NCBI GenBank assembly: GCA_022453515.1
Contig: JAJNNY010000079.1
Coordinates: 1-64,000 of the forward strand
DNA from: Astrocystis sublimbata
Lineage: Eukaryota > Ascomycota > Sordariomycetes > Xylariales > Xylariaceae
DNA length: 64,000 nt
Reading direction: 5' to 3'
Shown here: positions 48,038 to 59,119 of the stretch, one piece after another
How the letters are laid out: each line of letters begins with the position of its first letter
Numbering within the stretch: the first letter of the stretch is position 1
Position numbers and translations under genes: made by a program
Notes under the pieces: model-generated
The model's input: the letters and a program-made list of their open reading frames with translations, nothing else
Database searches by the model: none
What the model was told of the DNA's origin: nothing

Positions 48038-49787
48038 TCAAGCCAAATGCTCCTCCTCACTATCATAATCCGCATCAACACCAGCATACCCATACGCCTC
48101 CTTATGCTCCGCCTCCTCATTCATCTCGCGCCAAGTCGACCAGCTGAGGACCAGAAAAGCAACAACAATCATAGCGCCGCCCGTGAGGGCCGAAAACGAC
48201 AGGGCCTCGCCCGTAATGACCCAATCCGCAATGGCGACGATGAAAATCGTCAGCAGCGCCGCCACACTGCTCAGCACGGGACTCGTCAGGGAGATCAGCA
48301 CCAGGAAGCTGCCCGCAAAAGTCGCGTTCATGATCACGCTGATCCAGAGGTAGAAGGCCGTTTTGCCCGTGGGCAGCTCGAAGACCTCCCATCCTAGGAT
48401 GTGTAAGATAGGAAGGGGAATCCAGAGCACGAGCAGCGTGAATGCGCCGATGCAAGAACCAAAAGTGTTGGCGAAGATGACGCCGTGCGCGGCGGGCGCG
48501 CCGTCCGGCGGGCAGGCGTAGCGCTTGTACAGCACCTCGTAGAGGCCGTAGAGCACGGAGCCGGCGCCGATGATCAGATTGCCGAGGAAGCGCGTGGCGG
48601 CGGCGCCGTCGTGGTTCGGGTCGTCGGTGCCGTCGCCATAGGCCACGATCAGCACGCCTACTATGGCTACGATGACCGCAAGGGCCTTGTCGAGGCGCAA
48701 CTTCTCTTTTAGCAGGGGCACGCTGAAGGCGTAGGCGAAGAAGGCAGAGCAATTATAGATGGCTGTGAGGTTGCTTGGCGTGGTCATGTTGACGGCGACG
48801 TACCACGTCAGGCCCGCGACGGTCAGACAGCTGGTGACGACGGCCGTGGTGCGCAGGATGTAGGGGACGGGACTGCGGGCCTGCAGGACGTGGCGCGGGA
48901 CGTCAAGGGTCTGCTCGGCGACCATGTGCGCCGTGGTGCGCAGCATCTCGACGTGGCGGCGCCAGAAGGTGGTCCAGGGCTGCTTGCGCTTCTGCAAACG
49001 CAGGATGGCCAGCTGCGCCGGCCACAGGAGCGCCCAGCTGCCGTGCGTCAGGTACAGCATGCAGTACGCCTTGTTCCAGCCCAGCTCGTGCTGCACGTAC
49101 CGCCCGAGCTCCGTCTGCAGAACAAAAGACACGAGACACACGACGAGGAAGATGCCGGCGATGATGTATTTCCGGCGGGCGGCGGCGCGGGCTTGGTCGG
49201 CGGGGGCCTGGGAGCGCATGGTGGAGGCGCGAGACAGGGCGCGCGCGCCGGCGGGCGTAGAGACGGTCGGCGCAGGCAGAGGCGTGGTTGAGCGGGCGCC
49301 GGAGCCGCGGCCGTGTCCCAGGCGTTCGCGCTCGTCGTCCTTCTCGAGCAAGGGCATGCCGGAATGGCTGTCTGTGGGCCTCAGATGGGCAGGTCTGCTC
49401 GATTTCGACATGGTGTCAGAGTCTGTGTCTTCGTCGCTATCGTCTTCGTCGTCGTCGTCTTCTTCTTCTTCTTCTTCGTCAGAGTCGGAGTCGTCGGAGT
49501 CCCGGTCGTCCTTCTTTTTCAGCCTAGGGGGGTCGGAAATGTGGCGGTCAGAGACATCTACAAGGGAGTGTCAGCGTTGGTGTCAGTGTCATTGTTCATA
49601 GCTGTCGAGAAAAGAAAGTTGTTTGCTTACCCCTTTGTGTCGTGGCACGGGCATGAAGGGAAGAGTCGAAGGATGGTCTGGGGGAGCGGGAGTCGAAGCT
49701 GGAGCGGGAGCGGGAGGGTGAGGATGATCTGTTTTGGTTGGGATGCAAGGAGAGACTGGACAGCCTGATGTTGTCATTCGAAGACAT
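48038..49787 (-). CDS. DMT-superfamily (EamA/SLC35F-like) membrane transporter
   Basis: Predicted as complement(join(48038..49557, 49631..49787)), 558 residues, with one 73-nt intron (GTAAGC donor, TTGTAG acceptor). The first exon starts MSSNDNIRLSSLSLHPN. The join gives a Ser/Arg-rich leader, and then DVSDRHISDPP leads into a strongly acidic run of Asp/Glu/Ser around residues 70-98. A start at the Met at 49411 would miss this extension. About ten membrane helices follow between residues 182 and 525, including KYIIAGIFLVVCLVSF, ALAVIVAIVGVLIVAYGDG and VAALLTIFIVAIADWVITGE. The pair of EamA-like halves and the motif near ITGEAL fit drug/metabolite transporters such as yeast YML018C-type vacuolar proteins. 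Substrate and membrane are not known. The acidic cytoplasmic N-terminus could be a regulatory or sorting region. Confidence 0.92.
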
Positions 49788-52700
49788 CAGCTGGGTATTT
49801 AAAGCGAATGCGGTGGTGACGGGGGGCGTGGGCCGGCAGGCAGGCTAAGATATTAATACTACTACAACTACAAGTACAGACAAGAACGGGATATGACGGG
49901 ATAGCAAGATAACAGGTATGTGCGTATGCAGCAAGTGAGAGAGCGTGTGAACGAGTGAGGGCAGCCAGATAGGTAGACGAGACGAGACAAGACAAGACAA
50001 GACTTGGGTCAGTGGGGCAGCAGCATAAGTGTCAGATGCGCATGGGCAGGCTAAGGACGGTAGTGTGATGCTGGCGATGTTGGGGGGGTTGTACTTGGTG
50101 TAAGTTGTGGTGGTGGTGGTGGTGGTGGTGGTGTGTAAGTGGAATGGGCGCAGGTTGAGGTCAAAGATAGATGGTCAGGCAGCCTGTAATGCTGTGATCC
50201 TGCCCCCTGTCTCCCCTGTCTCCCCTGTATTCTTGGGGCTGTACTTGAGTATGCGCAGCCAGTCAGAGGCTGCAGGTGAGACGACGGGCCGAGGACGGGG
50301 ATGGATGGACTTCTGGGGTCGAACCCGTCCACTGCTACATTGACCTATCAGATCCCAGCTAAACTCGTTATTGTCTGCATATGATTGCGATTTGCAGTAG
50401 ATGCAGGAACAGATGGATCCCTGATTTCTTCTCTAAAAAAATCATTTTCAACAAAAACATTTCGTAACAAATGGCGAAATAGGCTGTAGAATGCATGTAC
50501 ACCACTAGGTGATAAGAGTCGAGTCCTGCCCAGGATGACTGCATGTCGACGAAGCCACTCGCCAGTGAGGTCACTTGGCCAAGTCTTGGAAAGCAGCTGC
50601 CTTCCAAGCCTGCCTGCCCTGCTGCAGCGTCAGTGTTCCCACAGCACCCACAGCGCCGCGAGGTCAAGTGACAGGGATCCCAGACGCATCCCGCTTCCGT
50701 GGATATACATACTGACTCGATAAGGGGGATGGGGGCAGCCACCCGCCAAGCCCTCCGTTCCAAGGCTCACGTTCCAGTTCCACGGTCTTGATTCAGCGGG
50801 CAGATGGCTATCGGCACCACCCACACCGCATGCATCCGAGTCTTCCAAGTCGCAAACGTTGCAGATATAGAACATCATAGGTTATTACTCCTAAGTAGTA
50901 CTTATTGCGCGGCTCTCGGTAAGCACAGCACATGTGTTATAATGGCGTACCGCGCTAAGAATAGGTCACGGGAATCCAGCATCTGCAAGCTAGAGTTAGT
51001 ACTTGCATATACCTAGGTATTTACCTGCATGCTTAAAAGACAACGACTTTGAGTTGCACATGTTTAACTAACACCCATCGCCCTCACCGACTTCAATTTC
51101 AGTACCATAACTTGTAAGTAAACGATGCCGAGGACCAAGACTTTTATGAAACCTGCCGCCCAGGAATTTGACACATGTCTTTATTTTTCTCATTTGTTCT
51201 TCATTTCATATCAAAGTGTTACCTAACACCTTAGGTAACTCTTACCTGCCCTCGCCTGCCCAGCTTCCCAACACAATTTTTCTGTCCAATACAAAGTTGC
51301 AAAATCCCCATCGCTTAAAATCAACTCATCCGCTCAACCATATTCTTACGGCTTGCTTGTTTTTGTTTCATTTGGTCTCATCGCATCTCATCTCATCTTA
51401 CTATTTAGGTACCCAGCCCTCGCCAGCCCCATTTGCCACGAGCCGAGATGTCATCGTGATGCGTACGTACGTACCTACCTACTTACGTGGTCACAACAAA
51501 CAACCATGCCTTGTATTATCATAGCGATCAGCATACTTATAGTAAAGAACGACTGAGCGGCAAGCTGTATCCGGAGACCTTGGTCTGAGCGGGCTTGGGT
51601 CTAAATATCGCCGTATGGGAGTTTACGGTATTAATGAATAAATATCCAAACAGAAAGGAGAAGATGCAATTAAATATGAAAACAAGGGAGGCCACGCAGG
51701 CACGCACGCAATCAGCCAACTTCAGCTTCCCTCGAACCTCACCTCATATTCCCATCTACAGAGACTTCACCCTCACACATCCCATCGGCCTCATAGACAA
51801 CCTTAACAGACCAAAATATGCATGTCTTCATTCGAAGAGCAGCTCAGGCGTAGCAATTGCAGCTCAGTAATGCATAAAACAGGCTTAATTTATAGGTGAT
51901 CTTTGCTTGGGGTTTTGTTTCGGTTGCACGTAACCGTCACGCTGCACTCGCGCTGTCCTAATCAAGGGCGTTTAGTTCCGGAAATGGTGGCAGTTGGGAA
52001 TATCGAATAAGCGATATATTTCTGCCTCTTTAATTGCATATATCGTGCATAGAGATCGGTGGAATATGCCAGGATGCGCCGACTGAAGTGGACGCTACCT
52101 GCAAGGTGGCGTGTGATGCTTCTCAACCAACAATTCATAGCTTTCTTTTTTCTCTTCTGCTTCGCGCTTTCGTGGCAGAGAGAACGATCTTGGAGAATGA
52201 CGGAGAGAAATACGAACTTGCATAGATAAATATGCGTTGCCTTGCCGCTGCATTGCTGCACTGGGATACACATCATTGCGATCTTACATCACGGCCAATG
52301 ATTGTCGAAACAATCTTTCATGATGCCTTGCGATCATGCACCTCGCCATACGTAACGTCGAGGGGGGTGGGTTTCATATTTTCACTTTTTTGCAAGGGCC
52401 TTCGAAAGATACACGATGATCGCCAGCCGGTTGGCGGGATTCCGGCCACAAACCGACCGATGAGGGATTGGGCCGAACACCACTGCGTCAAGAGCTTGAG
52501 AGCTATCACGCCAACGTCAACCTCCAGTCACTGCTGTCGCCATTATCCAAGAGAAGCAATTGGCTTGACGTCGCCCGCTTTCAGCATTAGCGGACTGCGC
52601 AACTGCGTTCATTCTTCATACCTGTGGAAAAGGGCCACTGAGAACTGCCACGCATTGGGTCACGGAGAGGAGGGAGATACACAAGTTGGACTAGCTTGCG

Positions 52701-53471
52701 CCGCCCGATGCCACCAGATCGATGTTGTCCTATATCTCCCCGACGTCTCTCTTAGCAGCTCTGTTATGGAAAGTGCTTGATCCAATCGCGCTCTTCTATT
52801 TCATCTTTGCGTTCAACATGGCCATTACATAAGCTGATGGAAATCTAGCAATGATGATCGTATCGGCGTTCCTGGTCTGGGCAATCATACTGAACCCAAC
52901 CAAAACAGACATTATAGAATGTCAACTCCAAGAAACAAAGCCAGACTTCGCCTGATGCTAATAAGCTCGTAGTCCACCGCAGCAGGCGAGATCGGCATTT
53001 TTATATGCATAATTAAGCGCCCCGAATGGCATCATATCCACAAGGTCCCAGTGTAGGATTGGGCTAGCCTTCATCTTAGGTTGCATTGGGGGACTGCACT
53101 AGGATCACTCGTCCAGGCCAAGAATCGCCTGACCGCCGTCAGATAGTCGTCGCCAGCGGCGCAACATATTTATACTATGTATTTTGAAATTGAAGAACAA
53201 GTTCTATACAAACGATTTCCGACTCCTATCTTGTTCAACCCTTTATCTTAGTGCTTCACTGTTAATTTGCGCAGACAATTTGGAATAAAATCTGCGCGAC
53301 GTTCAGTCGACTCAGATATCAAACCTGTGAGGCTTGGATGCGAGCCGAAGCCCTTGGGGGCAGTGAACAAGAGAAGACGCCTTCAAGCTCGGGGTAAAGC
53401 AGTGGTATAGAAAAGCGAGGACAGCCAACATACAGCAGCACAGACTGCGACTGCGATCGCCACGAATCACC
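49788..53471. other. Intergenic region of about 3.7 kb
   Basis: No gene can be supported. It contains a (GGT)n tract (50107-50133), AGACAAGACAAG repeats (49981-50002), a CTCC/TGTC repeat (50203-50228), TACCTAGGTA at 51010-51019 and TACGTACC repeats (51461-51485). A 182-codon frame at 52232-52780 shows no family features and an unlikely composition. Confidence 0.5.
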
Positions 53472-54575
53472 ATGCAACAGTTCTCACATGAGGATTATAC
53501 GGTCGGATGGATATGCACTCTCAGCTTGGAGCATATTGCCGCAGTGGCTTTCCTCGATGAAAAACACCACGCCCTCGCAGACCAAGATCCAGCAGACCAC
53601 AACAGCTACACGCTGGGGAGATATGGCAGACACAACACCGTGATCGCAGTGGTACCCCCTGGAGACTGCGGCGTAGCCTCTGCCGCCTGTGTCGCGCGAG
53701 ATATGATGCGCAGCTTTCCGAATATCCGGTTCGGCCTCATGGTCGGCATTGGCGGCGGTGCTCCTAGCCGGGACAACGATATCCGCCTCGGGGACGTGGT
53801 TGTGAGCATCCCGGGCAAGGGCAGAGGAGGGGTCGTGCAGTTCGACATGGGCAAAAATGTACAGGACGAGGATTTCCAGCTCTCGGGCTACCTGGATCAG
53901 CCTCCGACATTGCTGCGTACCAACGTGCAAAGCCTGCGCACATCGTATACCATCCGTGGCCACAGGCTCGACGAGAAGATGAAGGCGGTACTGCATGATA
54001 ATCCAAACCTGCTTGAACAATATAGCCGTCCGAGTGGCGATAGCGATAGATTGTACCAAAGCGACGTACTGCACAAAAACAACCTCTGCTGCTGTGCCGC
54101 TGCGAGTGGCGATGACGCCTCTATGTTGATAGAGCGACCACTGAGGCGAGCCGGGCAATCTCTGTTTGTCCATTACGGGCTGATAGCCTCCGGAGACAGC
54201 GTGATCAGGAATTCCATCTTCCGAGATAACCTAGCGAAGAAAGAAAACGTCCTATGCTTCGCGGCGGGCGCCGCAGGGGTGATGAATAATATGCCATGTC
54301 TAGTCGTCTGCGGGATCAGCAATTACTCCGATACCCACGAAGACAAGCGGTGGCAGGGCTATGCGGCGATGGCAGCTACTGCGTATGCGAAGGACCTTCT
54401 CGCTAAGATCCCGGCCCAGGAGGTGCGATATAGATATACGGCTATCGTAGACCACCTCCGGCAGCGGGGGGCGGCCATTCCATTGGTCACGCCGAGGATT
54501 GACTACGTCCCGAATTATAGCAATGGGGCTGTTCCGACCTCGACTGAGACCTTTCCAAACTTGATGAGAAAATAA
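53472..54575 (+). CDS. Stand-alone Pfs (PNP/UDP phosphorylase-like) domain protein
   Basis: An intronless frame of 367 residues. The whole chain matches the fungal Pfs-type nucleoside phosphorylase domain usually found at the N-terminus of NOD-like (NLR) proteins: DYTVGWICTLSLEHIAAVAFLDEKH at the start, RFGLMVGIGGGAPS-DIRLGDVVVS (residues 87-112), HYGLIASGDSVIRNS (234-248) and MPCLVVCGISNYSDTHEDKRWQGYAA near 274-299. No NACHT, NB-ARC, ankyrin or TPR region follows; the frame ends about 50 residues after the domain. Two family active-site positions look altered: the Glu-Met-Glu-Ala-Ala-Gly block reads AAGAAG at 264-269, and the usual CDY of GICDYAD reads SNY at 283-285. It may be a pseudoenzyme or the remnant of an NLR. 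Confidence 0.88.
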   Translation: MQQFSHEDYTVGWICTLSLEHIAAVAFLDEKHHALADQDPADHNSYTLGRYGRHNTVIAVVPPGDCGVASAACVARDMMRSFPNIRFGLMVGIGGGAPSRDNDIRLGDVVVSIPGKGRGGVVQFDMGKNVQDEDFQLSGYLDQPPTLLRTNVQSLRTSYTIRGHRLDEKMKAVLHDNPNLLEQYSRPSGDSDRLYQSDVLHKNNLCCCAAASGDDASMLIERPLRRAGQSLFVHYGLIASGDSVIRNSIFRDNLAKKENVLCFAAGAAGVMNNMPCLVVCGISNYSDTHEDKRWQGYAAMAATAYAKDLLAKIPAQEVRYRYTAIVDHLRQRGAAIPLVTPRIDYVPNYSNGAVPTSTETFPNLMRK

Positions 54576-56059
54576 TTGAAGCTTTCTTCATCATGCCGCA
54601 GTAGGGTGCGGGGTGAGTACTATTAGTCGCTGTGCGGTATTATGTAGCAAGGCTTATGGGTGTCGCAACAGAGAGAGCATGGCGAATGATATTTGAGGCA
54701 GATTTATGTCAAAAGTGCCAAATTAGTTATCAAGGGCTATCCGAGGCAAACACCATCACTGTTACCCAAGGCTCAGCAGCTACCTCGAAAGATTTAATCA
54801 TGTTGTGGCCAGTCAGCACCGGCACTCGTTTGGAAAGCTGCTCGTGTCGTTATCACCCCGGCTATCCTTTGACCAGTCGGCTCGTCTCCTACTCACTGGA
54901 CCTGGTATATCTAAGTACCTATGACTGCTCTGAGTACCGTCATACTGCAGGTCAGTTAATATCTGAAATTTAAGACCCTGATCTCGATCGGCTACCTCAA
55001 TGTATCCTTGCGCGAGATGACTCATAAAAGTTGTGCGTGAGCCATGGAATCAGCGTGGGTGTGTTTTGGACCACATCGAATTGTGACGATCTGCTTTAGT
55101 TGCCAGCAAATTCCAGGCTAGCTGCCTTCACTGCGTCAGGCTCTCACATCGCGCTTAGCACAGACAAACGACCGGCTGGTGTCATTGGTTTCCTGGTTCT
55201 CTCGCTATTACGCGGTACGGAGGCCTAGGCACGTAATGTAGTGCTTGGTGCCGACCGAGGGCGTAAACTTAGAGTCGACATGAAATTCAAGTGGAAGAGA
55301 CTAAGGGATCCCTATCTGTAGCATACATACCTAGCTGACCTACACATACAAATTAGGGATGTCGCATTATTGCTGCCTGGCAGCAGTCCTTTGGCTACAT
55401 AGTGAATCATCTAGCGCTTCCTTTCAAGAGTAACTGGGCCCTTGTCGTGAATTGGTTGCACATGGCTGAGATGCTAGCCACGTGCCATCAGTCACGAGGC
55501 TACCCGGCCTGCCGCCAGTACTTATTCAATGAATACGCGACAGGAATTGCGCAAGTCAAACAGCGAATTCAATAAGTCAAACATGCACAGAACGGACTCC
55601 AAGTGAGTCAGAGGGAAAAAGTTCTTTTGGTTTTGCTCGTGACAGCTGTGCGTGGCAGGGGCTGACGTTAGAAGGCCATCTCAACAATGTTAGTGAATAA
55701 AGCAAGTCTGTGCGTTAGAAGTATAAGTGTGGTGTATATATATGCGTGTATCAGACTTCACCTCGACATATACGCCACTCGTGTCTGCATACCCCTCCCA
55801 AGACTTCTTCTCCCTTGAGCCAGCAAGGTGGCCACATGATAATCATTATAAGTTGCACGAAATCCCTCGCGATCAGTCTTGGTCCACTCAACTCGGCTTT
55901 CAATATACACCTTTGGCACATGCCGATCATTCGACTCTTAAAATCCTCCTTCGGTTCGACTTCTTTCTACATTCGAATTCTCTTTTGACATTTCGTACTC
56001 AACACTCCAACGCCACTCCAACAACAGGTACGAGTACGTGCGACAGTGATACACTAGTC
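54576..56059. other. Intergenic region and 5' leader of the F-box gene
   Basis: No supported gene. The frame from 55742 to 56059 is in phase with the F-box gene but overlaps a TATA-like element and contains no family features, so I treat it as promoter and leader. Confidence 0.5.
55734..55742 (+). promoter_or_regulatory. Candidate TATA box of the F-box gene
   Basis: TATATATAT lies about 320 bases before the chosen ATG at 56060. If it is the TATA element, transcription would begin downstream of the ATG at 55742, which supports the later start. Confidence 0.4.
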
Positions 56060-57442
56060 ATGACCGCCAACCTCCCCTTCGAGGTGATAGTAAATATCCT
56101 CGAGAATATTTATGACCCTTCGCTGCCTCCAGGGATGGAATTACACGAACCGGGTGAAAAGCTCGACATTTTAGCATCGACACCCTCAGAAGAATGGCAA
56201 ACCCTCAAAAATGTATCACTTGTTTCCAGATGGTGGCGTGGTGCAGCGCTTGACATTTTGTTCCGACGCGTCCATATAAAGCTTGACGCTAGATCAATGC
56301 GCTCTCCCAAAGACTCGCCCTTCGAGCTACTTTACGACAAAGTGAAAGAGCTCACACGATTTCTTATTACACACGGGTTCCATCAAAGGGTGATAAGCTT
56401 CTCTCTCCGGATTGGTTCCAACACCTCCTTCTTCAACTATTCAGATGATAAAATCATATTACGCCCAAACATATTTGAAGACGAGAGATCCAACAACGGG
56501 TTACCACGCATTGAACATTACACAGAAATGCAATGTTTTGCGCATCTATGGGATTACCTATTTGAGGCTATTGACCCTCTTAATATTATGATCATGGGCC
56601 AGCCCCAGCCAACAAATGAAATCCTCAATTACTTCGAGCCGCCTGGGCCTGGCTCGCAGAAATGGTATGACTGGGGCGGGGGTGAAAAACCGGTCCAATT
56701 TCTCGACCTAGTACGTGTCACTCGGGATCAAAGCGTACCAACATATACAACTGTTGATCCGCATTTCCACCCGCGAATACTCACGATCCGACCATGGAAG
56801 TTACTGGCTTTCCATTGCCTGAACCAGGTCCAGTTGCAGTCCAATCCTGATCCAGATTTCGATACGATGACCTTTGCTTTTTGTACCTACCAGGTGTTAT
56901 TACCTGAGCGTCAGTGCTGGTATTACGGGGATCCCACCCATGACGAAAGTTCTTCCAACAGCAGTCGTCTACACAGCACGTATGAGCATAAATGCTACTC
57001 TGTTGATGTTACTTCGGAGGCCAGGCCTAACTATCATACCGACATTGGGTACATCCCTAGCGACAATTACTGCGGCGTCGTTCGTTATGTCAGCAGAAAT
57101 GAGTTGAATATCAGGCGAATGCAAAGATACTTTGGGAACATTGCGAATTACCTTGACAGCATTGTTCCCGAAATGAGAGACGGTCAAATTGCCGATGACG
57201 GAATTCCCGGTGATGAAGTTCTTGGTGTAAATCTTGTGAACGGATTTATTGGGATTTTCGATGACGGAACTCCTGATGTAGATGACCCATTCATTGGGGT
57301 GTTCGATGACGAAATGTTCCACGGCGGTGGACTCGAGTTGACGGGATACATTGATCAGCACTATGATCTGAGATGCAGATGGTGTTCTTTCAATAGGGAA
57401 ACAGAGTGGGGGGAGGGGGGGCGATTTGATCTCTATTCTTGA
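56060..57442 (+). CDS. F-box domain protein, substrate unknown
   Basis: A single frame of 460 residues from the ATG at 56060. It starts MTANLPFEVIVNILENIYDP, a typical F-box opening (LPxEVxxxIL), and the second half of the box follows an insertion: LKNVSLVSRWWRGAALDILFRRVHI at about residues 53-77. Such proteins bind Skp1 in SCF ubiquitin ligases. The rest is a large uncharacterised region common to lineage-specific fungal F-box proteins, with no leucine-rich or WD repeats evident. Near the C-terminus two short repeats, FIGIFDDG and FIGVFDDE, suggest a small internal duplication. The stop is followed directly by AATAAA. The frame stays open upstream to 55742, but that part reads as leader. 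Confidence 0.82.
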   Translation: MTANLPFEVIVNILENIYDPSLPPGMELHEPGEKLDILASTPSEEWQTLKNVSLVSRWWRGAALDILFRRVHIKLDARSMRSPKDSPFELLYDKVKELTRFLITHGFHQRVISFSLRIGSNTSFFNYSDDKIILRPNIFEDERSNNGLPRIEHYTEMQCFAHLWDYLFEAIDPLNIMIMGQPQPTNEILNYFEPPGPGSQKWYDWGGGEKPVQFLDLVRVTRDQSVPTYTTVDPHFHPRILTIRPWKLLAFHCLNQVQLQSNPDPDFDTMTFAFCTYQVLLPERQCWYYGDPTHDESSSNSSRLHSTYEHKCYSVDVTSEARPNYHTDIGYIPSDNYCGVVRYVSRNELNIRRMQRYFGNIANYLDSIVPEMRDGQIADDGIPGDEVLGVNLVNGFIGIFDDGTPDVDDPFIGVFDDEMFHGGGLELTGYIDQHYDLRCRWCSFNRETEWGEGGRFDLYS

Positions 57443-58639
57443 ATAAAGCTTTCTGAATTGGTCCCATTAATATGTTGCTCGCTGAGGAATCGGCAAGGTG
57501 GTTTTGATTCAAATATTTTCAGTCGATTACCTAGTCTGCTCGGTACTAGGCACTAAGGTAGCAGAAGCCTCCTGGCGACCCAGAGGCTATGGTGAAAGGG
57601 GTAGGAGCTTAGGAATCAATTGAGTTGACACTTTCACCCTTAACTATTTGACTACGTGACCACTGCTAGGTTTCTACACTCTGGTGCAAAAGCACTTGAC
57701 ACTGCGTGTGCGAGATTGGTCTTTTCGTGGCTTTTGGAGCTTGTGTCGACCTGAGCCTTTCAATATCTCATTAGTAAGTTCCGTATGTTAGATGGACCTA
57801 GCATGAGCTGGCTTATTGTCTTGGCAGGCCACTTCCTGCAATAAGATCAGAATCTGGCATTGGTACGAGCTTATTACACTAGGTGGTTCGTTTGTAAAAC
57901 CCATGATACGAATTTTATCCCATATAGATGTTGTACTATGGTACTAAGACTGCTCTTCAAGTGACAACGTTGACAAACTGATAGAATCTTGTTGACCATA
58001 GCTTTAGTGAAAGATGAGGTGCATGAGCGTATTATTCAGTTGGGTGACTTGAATCCATGAGAAGATAAGAGTTAGAGAGGACCTTCACATGTACATGAAG
58101 AGCCTGTGACAGTATATCTACTTAGGTATTGACCTAACACCACTTTAACAGACTTGTTGAATCTTCAAGCGAATTTCGAGCCTCGACGCGGTCAATCCTA
58201 CCGTGGATAACATCAACAAACATAACGAATTTTATGATTGACACACCAACTAAAGAGCCAGGACGGAAACGATTGGGAGCAGCTAGTACATGATCAAAAA
58301 GCGAGTTTGTGCTTATAGCATCGGGGACTAGACCTTATCGCCGATACCAACGAGGAATAGCTAAGTCATCAGAGCACTCTCGTGATGCATCCGTATAATC
58401 CATACATAGTGTGGGCAGACGGAGATGGAGTTAAGCGCGGCTCGGACAATAATCTAGAAAATTGTCCGAGCAGTTCCACATTAAAGAAGGAGCCTGAGCA
58501 TTTAAAAGATCATGAGACTTCCCTTCGACGACTTGACAATATGCAACTGCCACGACATCATACCTACTTCTATAGGCTTTCCGGAAAGAGAACAAAAACA
58601 TCAGGGCATCCTACTTATTGACCCGGACTTCTTGGCAAC
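57443..58639. other. Intergenic region
   Basis: I see no gene. A TTAGTGAAAG-type AT-rich stretch and short broken frames only. The right end is the promoter of the SnoaL-like gene. Confidence 0.55.
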
Positions 58640-59119
58640 ATGTCAACAGCCTTACCAGTTGGCAACTCGACCGACATGAGCCCTGCAGAGGAAGCCACCT
58701 CTCGCTCGCTCATTCTCGCCCTCATCCACCGATACGCCTCGGCAGCGCGCGAAAACGTCGACTCGGCGATGATGAAGCAGCTTTTCGAGCACGACGCGAC
58801 CTTCACGATCATGGACCGCGCCATCTCGCCAGCGGACATAGGCGCCATCATACGCGACGACCCGCCCGCCCTGCTGCGCCATCACGTCACGACTATCGAC
58901 GTCCAATTCGTCTCCGCGGACGAGGCGCACTGCCAGACTTATGTTCTGGCTAGCACGGATCTGAAGATTACGGACCATTTCGGCCGCTGGGACTCGGTGG
59001 TCAGGAGACAGGAGGATGGGCGCTGGTTGTTTAGCAAGACGGTCGTGGTCTTGGAGGGCGTTGATCCGGATGGTTGGTTGGCGGCGAGTCTCAACAGGAA
59101 AGCGGCCGCGGAAAGTTGA
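58640..59119 (+). CDS. SnoaL-like (NTF2-fold) protein
   Basis: An intronless frame of 159 residues. The layout is that of the SnoaL/NTF2-like fold: an N-terminal helix pair (SRSLILALIHRYASAARENV), a short HDATFTIMDRAISP segment, a helix, then strands HHVTTIDVQFVSADEAHCQTYVLAS, a DHFGRWDSVVRRQEDGRWLFSKTVVVLEG block typical of the family and a short tail. Small SnoaL-like proteins act as cyclases, isomerases, dehydratases or binding proteins, often in secondary metabolism. Here there is no polyketide or other biosynthetic gene beside it, so the role cannot be named. Codon use is GC-rich compared with the surrounding DNA, which supports real coding. Confidence 0.85.
   Translation: MSTALPVGNSTDMSPAEEATSRSLILALIHRYASAARENVDSAMMKQLFEHDATFTIMDRAISPADIGAIIRDDPPALLRHHVTTIDVQFVSADEAHCQTYVLASTDLKITDHFGRWDSVVRRQEDGRWLFSKTVVVLEGVDPDGWLAASLNRKAAAES

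Noticed and set aside
49312..49768. A 151-codon plus-strand frame opposite the transporter N-terminus
   Set aside because: It is the complement of the acidic repeat read as Val/Phe and runs across the transporter intron.
52232..52780. A 182-codon open frame in the 50-53 kb region
   Set aside because: Composition and motifs do not look protein-like, there is no neighbouring exon, and I recognise no family. The opposite strand also shows long stop-poor stretches, so a relic is possible but unsupported.
58618..58953. A 111-codon frame overlapping the SnoaL-like gene
   Set aside because: It is a shifted frame of the 58640-59119 gene and is rich in Arg/His/Pro, as expected of an out-of-frame GC-rich sequence.
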